Assembly: GCA_030704615.1 (NCBI GenBank) | Contig: CM060733.1 | Location: forward strand, 32,300,001 to 32,364,000 | Length of the DNA: 64,000 nucleotides | Source of the DNA: Takakia lepidozioides | Lineage: Eukaryota > Streptophyta > Takakiopsida > Takakiales > Takakiaceae | Direction: 5' to 3' | Shown: in pieces, positions 31,741 through 44,182 of the stretch | Position numbering within the stretch: position 1 is the stretch's first letter | How the letters are laid out: the number at the start of each line of letters is the position of its first letter | The notes under the pieces: generated by a model | Databases searched by the model: none | What the model was told of the DNA's origin: nothing | The model's input: the letters and a program-made list of their open reading frames with translations, nothing else | Position numbers and translations under genes: made by a program

Positions 31741-33583
31741 TATTGTAATCAGCCAGGACATCGAAGGCAGCCTGTTCATTCTGGATAAGACACCAGAATG
31801 ATATGAGAGCTCCTGTGAATGAGGGCCCACTGGTGGCAGCTCACATGGTTAGGCCATGTGTGTACCAGAAGTAAGTACAATGATAGTAACAAGAAGTAAA
31901 GCCAAACTAATACCTCCAGTAGTAGAGGAAGAAGATGATAATGAAGGTGGTAGTGATATGCCGGAAGATGATGAGGCTTGGAGAGATGAGAAGGAACTGC
32001 ACAAGGAAGTGGCGGATACCATAAGGGAAATGCAGAAGAGTACTGATATTCCTGTGGCAGATTCCTCTGATTCTGATGGAGAAGAAGAAGTGAGTGAGGA
32101 TGAAAGAGAAGAAAAGAAAGATGCAGACATGCAAAGTANNNNNNNNNNNNNNNNNNNNNNNNNNNNNNNNNNNNNNNNNNNNNNNNNNNNNNNNNNNNNN
32201 NNNNNNNNNNNNNNNNNNNNNNNNNNNNNNNNNNNNNNNNNNNNNNNNNNNNNNNNNNNNNNNNNNNNNNNNNNNNNNNNNNNNNNNNNNNNNNNNNNNN
32301 NNNNNNNNNNNNNNNNNNNNNNNNNNNNNNNNNNNNNNNNNNNNNNNNNNNNNNNNNNNNNNNNNNNNNNNNNNNNNNNNNNNNNNNNNNNNNNNNNNNN
32401 NNNNNNNNNNNNNNNNNNNNNNNNNNNNNNNNNNNNNNNNNNNNNNNNNNNNNNNNNNNNNNNNNNNNNNNNNNNNNNNNNNNNNNNNNNNNNNNNNNNN
32501 NNNNNNNNNNNNNNNNNNNNNNNNNNNNNNNNNNNNNNNNNNNNNNNNNNNNNNNNNNNNNNNNNNNNNNNNNNNNNNNNNNNNNNNNNNNNNNNNNNNN
32601 NNNNNNNNNNNNNNNNNNNNNNNNNNNNNNNNNNNNNNAAGGGATGATGAGGACTTTGAGGATGAGTCAGATGAAGAAGAAGAGCAAGAACTAAAAAGGA
32701 AGAGTAAGAGAAAGGAGAAGTTGAAGAGGGATAACTATGAGAAAAGATTGAAGTAATCTTGAAGAAGTATGCCACAGAGGCTGCAACACATTGGAGGAAG
32801 GGTTATGGTGTGCAAAGTGCCAGAATGAGGCCATACCACCACAGAATGCCACATGAAGGAGAACACACTGTACTATCTGTAAAATGATAACCATTCTACT
32901 ACTGAAAATTGTTTACTACAACAGAAGACAGTTGCAAGAGAACCTAGGCAAGTAAGGGTGCATCAGGTGCAGCCCCAGCCAAGAAGAACAATGATCAGGA
33001 CCACTATGGTAGGTCTGGTGGTTATAAAACAATGGCATGGAAGGGAGATTAATTCAAGAGGGAATTACCAAGGAAATTCCAGAGGCAACTTTCAGGGTAA
33101 TCCAAGGGGGAATTACCAGCCCGGGAATCACGATTACAGAAAGAGCAGACCAAGGGCAAGGACCCAATGGTGAAGAACTATGTTACTATTGTAATCAGCC
33201 AGGACATCGCAAAGGCAGCCTGTTCATTCTGGATAAGACACCAGAATGATATGAGAGCTCCTGTGAATGAGGGCCCACTGGTGGCAGCTCACATGGTTAG
33301 GCCATGTGTTGTACCAGAAGTAAGTCAATGATAGTAACAAGAAGTAAAGCCAAACTAATACCTCCAGTAGTAGAGGAAGAAGATGATAATGAAGGTGGTA
33401 GTGATATGCCTGAAGATGATGAGGCTTGGAGAGATGAGAAGGAACTGCACAAGGAAGTGGCGATACCATAAGGGAAATGCAGAAGAGTACTGATATTCCT
33501 GTGGCAGATTCCTCTGATTCTGATGGAGAAGAAGAAGTGAGTGAGGATGAAAGGAAGAAAGAAGATGCAGACATGCAAAGTAA
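31190..33583. other. Assembly artefact: duplicated contig ends around a 500 N gap
   Basis: N bases run exactly 32139-32638 (500). The left flank 31190-32138 and the right flank 32639-33583 are the same sequence. They differ almost only by one-base indels in homopolymers (for example GAGGGATG/GAGGATG and TTGGAAGT/TTGAAGT). Both end at ATGCAAAGTA, where the right copy runs on. This is what unmerged overlapping contig ends look like. The true locus is probably about 1.45 kb shorter. Confidence 0.85.
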
Positions 33584-34200
33584 TGAAGAGACTTTGGCTG
33601 AAGTAATATGCCAGACCAAAGCAGAGATTACCATTGGACAGCTATTTGGCTGTGGCCACCTTTATTGTAGAGCACAGGCTGTATCAAGCAATCAATCGAA
33701 TTGCCCAGGAGACAGGAAACACAGACCTGAACAGCAAGGTGACCAGTTATAATGTGAAGCCGGAAGGGCGAGAAAACAGTCATGGACTTTGATGATTCCT
33801 ATGCCAGTAATCCAATTGAGATTGGGAAGCACAGAACTAACTGATGTAACTGATAGATGGAGGTTCTCGGAGTAAATATCATGACAGACCAATTAAGGAA
33901 GAACTTGGTCTAAGTAACATGAAACCAGCCCCATTTATAGTAACAATGGCAGATCAAAGAAGTGTACAGCCATTGGGATTAATAGAGGAGTTTAAGATAC
34001 AGATACAGAAGATGATCTTTATGATCACAGTAACTGTGTTGAAGATGGATGAAGTCATGGAGGCTTACTCCTTATTATTGGGACGTCCGTGGCTGAAACA
34101 GGCCAGGGTATTCCATGACTGGAATTCTCAGTTACTAACCGTGCATAATGGGATACACGAGATACAAATTACCACAAAGAAATCTAGTAGATTACTGCCT
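33584..34200 (+). pseudogene. gypsy aspartic protease region
   Basis: IDGGSRSKYHDRPIKEELGL near 33850 and MADQRSVQPLG, then YSLLLGRPWLKQARVFHDW near 34065-34120, form the retropepsin-like domain of plant Ty3/gypsy elements (DGGS in place of the usual DTGS, as often seen in this lineage). The reading frame is interrupted between 33740 and 33919. Confidence 0.65.
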
Positions 34201-34436
34201 CCTACGAGAAGACCTCGAGAGTCAGAGAGTATGACTGGAGAGGAGGACTGGATGAGGAGCAGGAAGCTACCCTGTTTGCTGCACACCCGAGTGGGAGCAG
34301 GTTGCAGAGATGCGGCTGGAACGCCTAAGTTGTTTAAGGGGTATCTGTTGTGGTGTAGTGTCAACAACACCGATTGAAGAGGAAACCAGTAGTTACCCAT
34401 CACATTTCTACGAAGAAAAAGAAGGAGAAATGGAAA

Positions 34437-37345
34437 TCCTAGAGGAACCAGCCACTGCGAGTTTACAGGATGAAGTGGTGACTGGTTGGACAATCACATC
34501 TGATGAGCAGGTGATGGAAGTGAATGTGGGAACTAAAGAGGAACCGAGGATGGTGAAGGTAGGAGCTGATTTGGAGCCAGAATTCTTTGAAGAAGAAGCT
34601 AAGAGTTTGTTCATCAAATACAGAGATGTATTTGCTTGGAGCTATGAGGATTTAAAAAAGGATACCACCTGAAATCTGTCAGCATAAGATTGAACTGGAA
34701 CCGGGGTCAGTACCAATCAAGCAGGCAAGGTACAGAATGAATCCCAACTACGCACAGAAGGATGGAGAAGAGATCAAGAAGTTGGCTGAGGCTAAGTTTA
34801 TATACCCAATAGAGTATACAACTTGGTTGTCACCCATTGTGATAGTTCCCAAGAAGAATGGTAAACTAAGAGTTTGTGTGAACTACAAGAAGCTGAATGC
34901 TTGTACGAAGAAAGATAATTTCCCTTTGCCATTCACAGAAGCAGTATTAGACACTGTGGCAGGCCATGAGATGTACTCATTCATGGATGGCTTCAGTGGT
35001 TATAATCAAGTGCAAGTGGCAGAAGGAGACCAAGGAAAAATAGCTTTCATCACAGACTGGGGTGCTTATGCATACAAAGTCATGCCCTTTGGACTTTGTA
35101 ATGCACCAGCGACCTTTCAGAGAGTGATAAGTGAATCTTTTCATGAGTATCTGGATGATTTCATGCAGGTGTTATTGGATGATTTCAGTGTGTACAGCTC
35201 TAAGAATGAGCACTTGCATAAATTGGAGTTATGCTTGGCCAGATGCAGGATGAGAGGTCTGGGCCTGAATCCAGAGAAGTGTACTTTCTGTGTGAACTCA
35301 GGGGTGCTTCTGGGACACATTGTGTGTAAGAGGGGACTTCTTGTGGATCCCAGGAAAACAGAGGCCATTAAAGCCTCTCCACCACCAGTGAATGTTAAGA
35401 GTCTAAGGAGATTGCTTGGACAAACCAGTTATTACAGAAGATTTGTCAGACGGTATGCACAGATAGCAGCACCATTGAGCAAACTTCTGAAGAAAGATGC
35501 AGTGTTTGCATGGACACCTGAATGTCAACAGGCTTTTGAGGAACTTACATTGTCAGTAACAACTACACCTGTGCTGATTAGTCCTCACTGGCAGAAAATA
35601 TTTCATGTTCACTGTGATGCTTCTGGAGAAGCATGAAAGGAACGATAGCACGACTGAAAGAGAAGCACTGGCAATGATTTATGCAGTCAAGAAATTCAGG
35701 CATTACCTATTGGGAAGAAAGTTTATGTTTTATGTGGATCACCAGGCTCTGATATATCTGGTGAACAAACCTTTGATAAGTGGAAGGATAGCGAGGTGGT
35801 TAATAATCTTGCATGAGTTTGAGTTCGAAGTTGTTTACAAGCCTGGCCGTTTCCATCTTGTGGCAGATCATTTGTCACGACTAACAATAGGAGAGACCGC
35901 CACAGGAGTAGACGATCAGTTATCTGATGCAAGTTTATTTGTAATGGAGGTGCAAGGAAGTGCAGATGAATGGTTAGATTGGCAGTGGCCAATCAGATAC
36001 TACCTTGCTCATGGTCAGTGCCCACCAAGTTATGGAAAGGAGCAGAGAAAGAGAATTGCTATCAAGGCTCTACCTTACACTATGGTAGGGAGCAAAATGT
36101 ATAAGCTAGGACCAGATGGAGTGCTGAAGCGATGCTTATACCACCATGAAGTTAATAAAGTTTTGGAGGAAGTTCATAAAGGAGTGGCAGGAGGTCATTT
36201 TGGAGAAGAGACTACCAGCAGGAAAATACTACATGCAGGTTATTGGTGGCCTACTTTGTTCAAAGATGTACACAAGTATTGTCAGAGTTGTGATGAATGT
36301 CAGAGGCTGGGACCTTTGCAGAGATCTGGGAAAATGTCTTTGCATCCTACAATGCCTACGGAACCATTTCAGAAATGGGGACTAGACTTTGTTGGACCAA
36401 TTAACCCACCAGCCAAGAATACACAGAACAGGTACATAATTACAGCCACTGATTATACTACGAAGTGGGTGGAAGCTAAAGCTTTGAGGGACAACACAGC
36501 CAAGTCCACAACAAGGTTTCTGTATGAGAACATACTAACACGATTTGGTTGTCCCTTGGAATTTATCAGTGATCAAGGAAGTCACTTCATTAATGAGACC
36601 ATTGAATTGTTGACTAAACAGTTCATGATTGTGCATAGGAAGAGTACAACATATTACCCACAGGGTAATGGGCAGGCAGAGGCTACCAACAAAATACTAT
36701 GTACTATCTTGGCTAAGATAGTCAATGCAAACAGAACGGATTGGGATACAAAGCTGCTGACAGCTTTGTGGTCATACAAGACCTCATATAAAGTCACCAC
36801 TAAGTATACACCATTCCAATTAGCTTATGGTATGGAAGCCTTACTTCCAGTGGAATTCCTATTACCTACCATGAGAACGGAATGGGGAAAGAGAATGGAA
36901 TTGCAAGATTCCATTAAAGTCAGGAAACATGAATTATACCATGTGGAAGAAGTACGTGCTGATGCGGCTGATAATATGACCAGAATTCAGATGAAGAGGA
37001 AAGAACAGTTTGATGAAGGCAAGTTAAAGACTTTTAAGACGGGAGATTTGGTTCTATGGTTGCAGAAGAAGGGAAAGATTAAAGCTTCTAAGCTTCAATC
37101 ACCATGGAAAGCACCTTATGTCATACAAAAGATGTATGATAACAACACCGCCATGTTACAAACCATTAACAAAGAGATGCTGGGAAGAGTCAATGCTAAT
37201 AAGTTGAAGGGGTACAGTGGTATCCATGACAAACCATTGCAGCATGATTTGCATGTTGAAAAGCAAAAGCAGTCACGGGCTACGCCAGTGTTACCAACGG
37301 AGTATGGAGCACTTGTCGCTAGGCCGAGCATATATGACCAGGGCG
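34437..37345 (+). pseudogene. gypsy A reverse transcriptase, RNase H and integrase (broken)
   Basis: The frame from 34737 gives the reverse transcriptase (KLRVCVNYKKLNACTKKDNFPLP, KVMPFGLCNAPATFQRV). In copy B the catalytic box reads LLDDFSVYS, where others have YxDD, and copy A is the same. An 80 bp stretch present in copy B (42305-42384) is missing at 35630, which removes the start of RNase H and shifts the frame. The second frame, 35605-37791, covers the rest of RNase H, the HHCC zinc finger (HKGVAGGHFG, CQSCDEC), the integrase core (GLDFVGPI, FISDQGSHF, YYPQGNGQAEATNK) and the CACAGCC-encoded tail. An extra A-run indel lies near 34657. Confidence 0.9.
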
Positions 37346-37515
37346 GGCAGAACAAGCGAGACACAGCCTATCACAACCCATCACGACGTGACACAGCCTA
37401 TCACGACCTACCACAGTGCATCACAGCCTATCACAGCTTACCACAGTGTATCACAGCCTATCACGACATACCACAGTATGACACAGCCTATCACAGCTTA
37501 ACACAGCCTACTAGG
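37346..37515. repeat. CACAGCC spacer repeat, copy A
   Basis: ACACAGCCTATCACGACNTACCACAGTG-type units of 10 bp repeat here and are translated in the pol frame as DTAYH and ITAYH repeats. Copy B has a longer version at 44090-44370. Confidence 0.75.
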
Positions 37516-37940
37516 GTTATACAATCCATAGAATCAGTGACAGATGGACGCAGGATAACTTCAGTGAAATGGCCGGCGGAAGAAAGGACGGAAGCCAGTT
37601 TACAAAGGGACACGTGGAAGTCAAGGCGCCACACACAGCTGAGAAGGAAGTGCAAGAACGGATGTCATCAAGAAAGGGGACAAGAATGGCCGTCAAAATA
37701 CCTAATCGACGGGACAAACCATCAATGCTATAGCTTTGAAGCTATGGAAGAACTAACAGACTATACGCTCGCAATATTACTTACGCAGTGACATAGGGAC
37801 GAAACAACAGAGCGGATCTTTTCTCTTGAGCGATGCTTACAAGCCCCGCAGGCTCTTTTTGTGGCAACCATACGTTTATGCTTTGTGCACTACAGGCATT
37901 TCTTCAGTTGTTACAGCCAAAACATTTCTGTGGGTCTAGA

Positions 37941-40172
37941 ATGAAGAGAGTGAGAGGAATGGAGGAAATCAGGGTGAAGAGCACCACAATTCTGCAGAAA
38001 CAAACGATTGCTACCCCACAGGCGATACAGATACTGAAGGAGCTGAGATTGCAAGGATTGCAAAACAAAGATTGGACATTGCACCATAGACAGTACATGT
38101 GACAATTCTTGCAGAACTTTGAGCCAATGACAGGAGCAACAACGGTGAAGGGAGTTGAATTAGTAATTACTCCCCTATACCTCCAGCAATTGTTTCGATT
38201 GCCAGCAGGCCAGGTGCATGTGGAGGAGCACAGGGCAAGACTGCAAATAGGGGACTTATTCCAAGAAGGGAGTTTCTTTAAAACTCAGGGTTATGCTTGT
38301 ACCAAGGCCGTGTACCCAGGGCTAAAGGAGGTAGGACAGGTATTGAACGTTCTGTTTGCCATGAAACAGAACCAATAGTATTTGAGCAGATCCTTCACAG
38401 AGGAAATACTCAAAGCTCTGAAAGGAGAAGAGGTAGAATGGGCGGACATAATGTACAACGCACTGGTAGAGGAGATGAAAAGATTACAGGGTACTGCCGC
38501 AAAGTCTCCTATCATAGTGTCTGGCCCAATCATTGCTCAAATAATTCTTGATTCTGGCATACTTGATGTGCGAGAAAGAAAGGAGATGGGAGTGTTTGAG
38601 CCAGAAACCACTGCAATGGAAGAGCAAGGCTCTTCACACAGTGAGGGTGGACTGGCAGGTCAACCCGAGAATAAGAGACAGAGGCGGGGAAAGACTGTAG
38701 TGGCGGATCCACTGGCTTCACGGAATCCGCATGATAATGTTTCCCAAGTTTTTGTGCAGGAAGGGGCACAGCAACACAGAGAACTGCTATTACTGGAAGC
38801 AGGACCTTCAGAGAGGGAAGAGGAAGTTACTTCAGTATCACAACCATCACAGCCAGAGGATCGGCTTGTCACAAGGTTACCACAAGTTGTCCATGCAGTT
38901 CAACCAGAAATAATTGATTTAGAAGAAGGGTTACATATTCCCACTACAGAACAGGTGGTGGCAGAAATAGAGAAGGGGGACCTTCTCTATGAATATTCTG
39001 GTATGGTCAAGGACACAGTGATTCCGGAGGTGCAACGATTGTCCAAGGGAAACCCTGCGGTGCATATAATACACACACCTGTGACGGAGGTACCACAGGT
39101 AGAATGCCAAGACACTGCAGCACCAGTGACGGATGAAGTGGTTCAGGAAGAAAATCTGGTGGGGCAATGGCCTGAATGGTTCGTAAGGCATCACACTGTT
39201 GAGGATCAGGGAGAACAGCAGCAAGCTCACCATGATGACCCTCAACAGGCTATGCTTATGAGTTCCATAAGCAGGACACTAAATTTGTTGGGTACTTATG
39301 TCAAATCCTATGTTCCCACTACTCAATTGGCAGCTTTGAGGGAGGAACTCAGGCAAGAGTTTGAGGCTCGACTTGCCACAGAGTGTGCAAACAAGGTCGA
39401 TGAAGAGGTCACTCTCAAAATGCAGCAAAACTTGGAGAGTACAGAAGTGGCTTTGCAATTGGCCAAGGAACAATTGATTGAGGCAGGCCTCGCACAAGAA
39501 CACTTGCACGAAGCACATAAGCAACAGCTACACCAAATGCAGGTGAAGCATGAAAGCAAGTTGCAAGAAGTGAATGCACTACATATGGAGTTGCAGATAG
39601 TGCATGACAGGATGACCATACAATGTGCTACACTCACAACTATGCTTGACCAATCTACAAAAGAAATAAACAGTCAAGCGGAAAAATGTATGAAGGCAGA
39701 AGAAGAGAATGTTGAGCAAATGAAACTCATTGTCGATATGAAGAATACAATCTGTCGCAATGAGGATACTTTCAAGCAATACAGGCAGGTTGAAGCTGAC
39801 CAAGAGAAGCACATCCTGGAGTTGCAACAATCGATCATGGCCAATAGAAATGAAATCTCGGTCACTAACAAGGCTTGGAAGGAAACCAATAATCTGCTTG
39901 CTGCTTATGCGAATTTGGTTGAACCTCATGCGAAGCGCATGGAGGCTTTACAACAGCAGTTAGATGTGTACAAACTCAGAGAGGAGCACACTCTCAGAGG
40001 AACCACAAGCAACTTGGTGGATAACCACCTTATGCAGGTCTGGTTAGCACAAGGGCCAGTGGAGGGCAAAGCACCACGAAAGCTCACCCAAAGCGAGATG
40101 AATGAGATCAGACTGCAAGTGCAGAACATTGCCACAACTACTAGTCCTCATCGTTTTGGTCTGAAATCTTAA
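37941..40172 (+). pseudogene. Extra (post-pol) ORF of gypsy A, coiled-coil protein
   Basis: An ATG at 37941 opens a frame interrupted by TGA at 38100 (after HHRQYM) and TAG at 38376 (after MKQNQ), then open for about 596 codons to 40172. The first part has FFKTQGYACTKAVYPGLKEVGQ. After the TAG come FTEEILKALKGEEVEWADIMYNALVEEM, a charged linker, and a long coiled coil at about 39280-40000 (repeated Gln/Leu/Glu heptads). Post-pol ORFs in this retrotransposon lineage have no proven function. The final codons after 40140 belong to unrelated DNA. Both stops are also in copy B. Confidence 0.7.
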
Positions 40173-41120
40173 TGTGTACAGTATCCCCTTTCAGAACCAT
40201 CCTCTCTTCTTGCTTGGCTGAAAGGACACTACCCCCCATGGAAATGAAATGAAATTTTGCTGAGACAAGCTCATCACCTATAATTTCTGCTCGGATGCAT
40301 TTGTATGTGACACCTTGCATAGTGAACACAGAACCAAGCCTGTTTGGTGATGCATCTCCTCCAACGAGCAGGACTTTTACTTCCAACTCTTCTTCCATGA
40401 TGAGTTCACCTGCAAAATGCAATGAAAACATTTCAAATCAGACCTTGATAGACCAATAACAAAGCACCCGGGTTGGAAGGTTCCAAAGTCCTGTTTTATA
40501 CAACCCTATAGGCTGTCCAAGCAGGGACTACGTTGATAAGAGGATGAAATGTATACATAAGCAAGTACCTGATTGATGAGTTTGACGTTGCTAATTCTTG
40601 CTGCTGCTATTGACCAAATGCTGCTACTTCCACTGCTGGTAGCCTTCTTGGGTGATCCTGAACCCACAGTCCATCCTTGCATAAGCGGCTACCCCTCCCT
40701 CCACACTAACATATTTAAATACAAAGTTTTGTCAAACTCCCTACGATGTTGCATGAAGAAAGCTCACCTTGTTGACAATATTGTCCCACCGTTGTGGATC
40801 ATATTTATAGAACTCCTGCCAGCGCTGTTCCTTGCTCCAAATCTGGCCCTCTTGGATGATTTTGCACCCACGATCCTCTCCCTGCATCAACAGCTACCCC
40901 TCCCTGTCATGCTGCCACCTCGGCCCTAAACTTGCAAAGTCACTCCAATGCACCGCAAATCCACCCAACGAGCTAACTTACAGAATTCAATACATATGCT
41001 TCAGGGCTGAGGAGGATGAGAGGAAAAACAGGCTGAAAACAGGTCAAACCAGAAGGTGCCATCAGGCTGAAATGTGTTGAAGAAGGTACCTTCATCAGCA
41101 ATGCCTTGCTCTATCAATTG
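40141..41120 (-). pseudogene. Unknown minus-strand gene fragment, repeated at 57.7-58.3 kb
   Basis: Minus-strand blocks: 41045-41110 (QLIEQGIADEGTFFNTFQP), about 40755-40890 (IWSKEQRWQEFYKYDPQRWD, ending NIVNK at a GTGAGC donor) and 40141-40431 (a MEEELEVKVLLVGGDASPNR frame preceded by TTTTGCAG). Parts match 57740-58340 in sequence and order. The blocks look like exons of one gene. The RWDNIVNK-type sequence recalls Myb/SANT-like regions of transposon proteins, but I am not sure. The fragment separates gypsy copies A and B. Confidence 0.45.
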
Positions 41121-41149
41121 CACCAGCCACTGCGAGTTTACAGGATGAA

Positions 41150-44100
41150 GTGGTGACTGGTTGGACAATCACATCTGATGAGCAGGTGATGGAAGTGAAT
41201 GTGGGAACTAAAGAGGAACCGAGGATGGTGAAGGTAGGAGCTGATTTGGAGCCAGAATTCTTTGAAGAAGCTAAGAGTTTGTTCATCAAATACAGAGATG
41301 TATTTGCTTGGAGCTATGAGGATTTAAAAGGGATACCACCTGAAATCTGTCAGCATAAGATTGAACTGGAACCGGGGTCAGTACCAATCAAGCAGGCAAG
41401 GTACAGAATGAATCCCAACTACGCACAGAAGGATGGAGAAGAGATCAAGAAGTTGGCTGAGGCTAAGTTTATATACCCAATAGAGTATACAACTTGGTTG
41501 TCACCCATTGTGATAGTTCCCAAGAAGAATGGTAAACTAAGAGTTTGTGTGAACTACAAGAAGCTGAATGCTTGTACGAAGAAAGATAATTTCCCTTTGC
41601 CATTCACAGAAGCAGTATTAGACACTGTGGCAGGCCATGAGATGTACTCATTCATGGATGGCTTCAGTGGTTATAATCAAGTGCAAGTGGCAGAAGGAGA
41701 CCAAGGAAAAATAGCTTTCATCACAGACTGGGGTGCTTATGCATACAAAGTCATGCCCTTTGGACTTTGTAATGCACCAGCGACCTTTCAGAGAGTGATA
41801 AGTGAATCTTTTCATGAGTATCTGGATGATTTCATGCAGGTGTTATTGGATGATTTCAGTGTGTACAGCTCTAAGAATGAGCACTTGCATAAATTGGAGT
41901 TATGCTTGGCCAGATGCAGGATGAGAGGTCTGGGCCTGAATCCAGAGAAGTGTACTTTCTGTGTGAACTCAGGGGTGCTTCTGGGACACATTGTGTGTAA
42001 GAGGGGACTTCTTGTGGATCCCAGGAAAACAGAGGCCATTAAAGCCTCTCCACCACCAGTGAATGTTAAGAGTCTAAGGAGATTGCTTGGACAAACCAGT
42101 TATTACAGAAGATTTGTCAGACGGTATGCACAGATAGCAGCACCATTGAGCAAACTTCTGAAGAAAGATGCAGTGTTTGCATGGACACCTGAATGTCAAC
42201 AGGCTTTTGAGGAACTTACATTGTCAGTAACAACTACACCTGTGCTGATTAGTCCTCACTGGCAGAAAATATTTCATGTTCACTGTGATGCTTCTGGAGA
42301 AGCACTAGGAGCAGTGTTAGCCCAGAATGTTACAGGAAATATAGATTCACCTGTGTACTATGCTAGCAGGTTGATGAACAGTGCTGAAAGGAACTATAGC
42401 ACGACTGAAAGAGAAGCACTGGCAATGATTTATGCAGTCAAGAAATTCAGGCATTACCTATTGGGAAGAAAGTTTATGTTTTATGTGGATCACCAGGCTC
42501 TGATATATCTGGTGAACAAACCTTTGATAAGTGGAAGGATAGCGAGGTGGTTAATAATCTTGCATGAGTTTGAGTTCGAAGTTGTTTACAAGCCTGGCCG
42601 TTTCCATCTTGTGGCAGATCATTTGTCACGACTAACAATAGGAGAGGCCGCCACAGGAGTAGACGATCAGTTATCTGATGCAAGTTTATTTGTAATGGAG
42701 GTGCAAGGAAGTGCAGATGAATGGTTAGATTGGCAGTGGCCAATCAGATACTACCTTGCTCATGGTCAGTGCCCACCAAGTTATGGAAAGGAGCAGAGAA
42801 AGAGAATTGCTATCAAGGCTCTACCTTACACTATGGTAGGGAGCAAAATGTATAAGCTAGGACCAGATGGAGTGCTGAAGCGATGCTTATACCACCATGA
42901 AGTTAATAAAGTTTTGGAGGAAGTTCATAAAGGAGTGGCAGGAGGTCATTTTGGAGAAGAGACTACCAGCAGGAAAATACTACATGCAGGTTATTGGTGG
43001 CCTACTTTGTTCAAAGATGTACACAAGTATTGTCAGAGTTGTGATGAATGTCAGAGGCTGGGACCTTTGCAGAGATCTGGGAAAATGTCTTTGCATCCTA
43101 TAATGCCTACGGAACCATTTCAGAAATGGGGACTAGACTTTGTTGGACCAATTAACCCACCAGCCAAGAATACACAGAACAGGTACATAATTACAGCCAC
43201 TGATTATACTACGAAGTGGGTGGAAGCTAAAGCTTTGAGGGACAACACAGCCAAGTCCACAGCAAGGTTTCTGTATGAGAACATACTAACACGATTTGGT
43301 TGTCCCTTGGAATTTATCAGTGATCAAGGAAGTCACTTCATTAATGAGACCATTGAATTGTTGACTAAACAGTTCATGATTGTGCATAGGAAGAGTACAA
43401 CATATTACCCACAGGGTAATGGGCAGGCAGAGGCTACCAACAAAATACTATGTACTATCTTGGCTAAGATAGTCAATGCAAACAGAACGGATTGGGATAC
43501 AAAGCTGCTGACAGCTTTGTGGTCATACAGGACCTCATATAAAGTCACCACTAAGTATACACCATTCCAATTAGCTTATGGTATGGAAGCCTTACTTCCA
43601 ATGGAATTCCTATTACCTACCATGAGAACGGAATGGGGAAAGAGAATGGAATTGCAAGATTCCATTAAAGTCAGGAAACATGAATTATACCATGTGGAAG
43701 AAGTACGTGCTGATGCGGCTGATAATATGACCAGAATTCAGATGAAGAGGAAAGAACAGTTTGATGAAGGCAAGTTAAAGACTTTTAAGACGGGAGATTT
43801 GGTTCTATGGTTGCAGAAGAAGGGAAAGATTAAAGCTTCTAAGCTTCAATCACCATGGAAAGCACCTTATGTCATACAAAAGATGTATGATAACAACACC
43901 GCCATGTTACAAACCATTAACAAAGAGATGCTGGGAAGAGTCAATGCTAATAAGTTGAAGGGGTACAGTGGTATCCATGACAAACCATTGCAGCATGATT
44001 TGCATGTTGAAAAGCAAAAGCAGTCACGGGCTACGCCAGTGTTACCAACGGAGTATGGAGCACTTGTCGCTAGGCCGAGCATATATGACCAGAGCGACAC

Positions 44101-44182
44101 AGCCTATCACAGCCCAGCAAGGCGCAACACAGCCTATCATAGCCCAGCACGGCGCGACACAGCCTATCACAGCCCATCATGA
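41150..44182 (+). CDS. gypsy B pol: reverse transcriptase, RNase H, integrase (open, 1010 codons)
   Basis: A single open frame. Order: linker; reverse transcriptase about residues 100-290 (WLSPIVIVPKKNGKLRVCV, SFMDGFSGYNQ, VLLDDFSVYS); RNase H about 370-500 (FHVHCDASGEALGAVLAQN, STTEREALAMIYA); HHCC zinc finger about 590-650; integrase core with D in GLDFVGP, D in FISDQGSHF and E in NGQAEATNK; C-terminal tail of repeated DTAYHSPARR. The first codon given lies inside the truncated element, so the real N-terminus is missing. The protease is absent from this copy. Intact catalytic residues suggest a recent copy, but it lacks LTRs. Confidence 0.9.
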   Translation: MVTGWTITSDEQVMEVNVGTKEEPRMVKVGADLEPEFFEEAKSLFIKYRDVFAWSYEDLKGIPPEICQHKIELEPGSVPIKQARYRMNPNYAQKDGEEIKKLAEAKFIYPIEYTTWLSPIVIVPKKNGKLRVCVNYKKLNACTKKDNFPLPFTEAVLDTVAGHEMYSFMDGFSGYNQVQVAEGDQGKIAFITDWGAYAYKVMPFGLCNAPATFQRVISESFHEYLDDFMQVLLDDFSVYSSKNEHLHKLELCLARCRMRGLGLNPEKCTFCVNSGVLLGHIVCKRGLLVDPRKTEAIKASPPPVNVKSLRRLLGQTSYYRRFVRRYAQIAAPLSKLLKKDAVFAWTPECQQAFEELTLSVTTTPVLISPHWQKIFHVHCDASGEALGAVLAQNVTGNIDSPVYYASRLMNSAERNYSTTEREALAMIYAVKKFRHYLLGRKFMFYVDHQALIYLVNKPLISGRIARWLIILHEFEFEVVYKPGRFHLVADHLSRLTIGEAATGVDDQLSDASLFVMEVQGSADEWLDWQWPIRYYLAHGQCPPSYGKEQRKRIAIKALPYTMVGSKMYKLGPDGVLKRCLYHHEVNKVLEEVHKGVAGGHFGEETTSRKILHAGYWWPTLFKDVHKYCQSCDECQRLGPLQRSGKMSLHPIMPTEPFQKWGLDFVGPINPPAKNTQNRYIITATDYTTKWVEAKALRDNTAKSTARFLYENILTRFGCPLEFISDQGSHFINETIELLTKQFMIVHRKSTTYYPQGNGQAEATNKILCTILAKIVNANRTDWDTKLLTALWSYRTSYKVTTKYTPFQLAYGMEALLPMEFLLPTMRTEWGKRMELQDSIKVRKHELYHVEEVRADAADNMTRIQMKRKEQFDEGKLKTFKTGDLVLWLQKKGKIKASKLQSPWKAPYVIQKMYDNNTAMLQTINKEMLGRVNANKLKGYSGIHDKPLQHDLHVEKQKQSRATPVLPTEYGALVARPSIYDQSDTAYHSPARRNTAYHSPARRDTAYHSPS

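Larger units (their letters stand above)
29229..40140 (+). mobile_element. Ty3/gypsy retrotransposon copy A (pol plus extra ORF)
   Basis: Order: primer-binding site, gag, protease, reverse transcriptase, RNase H, integrase, CACAGCC spacer, extra coiled-coil ORF. An additional ORF after pol is typical of the plant Tat/Athila lineage of Ty3/gypsy (family knowledge). The copy contains the scaffold gap, with the flanking sequence duplicated. It has an 80 bp deletion in RNase H and several frameshifts. At 40140 it is cut off by unrelated sequence, so no 3' LTR is seen. Confidence 0.85.

Noticed and set aside
32094-32775. Long open frames across 32139-32638
   Set aside because: They consist mostly of N bases and carry no information.
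35605-37791. A separate 728-codon gene
   Set aside because: It is the downstream half of pol, separated from the first half only by the 80 bp deletion.
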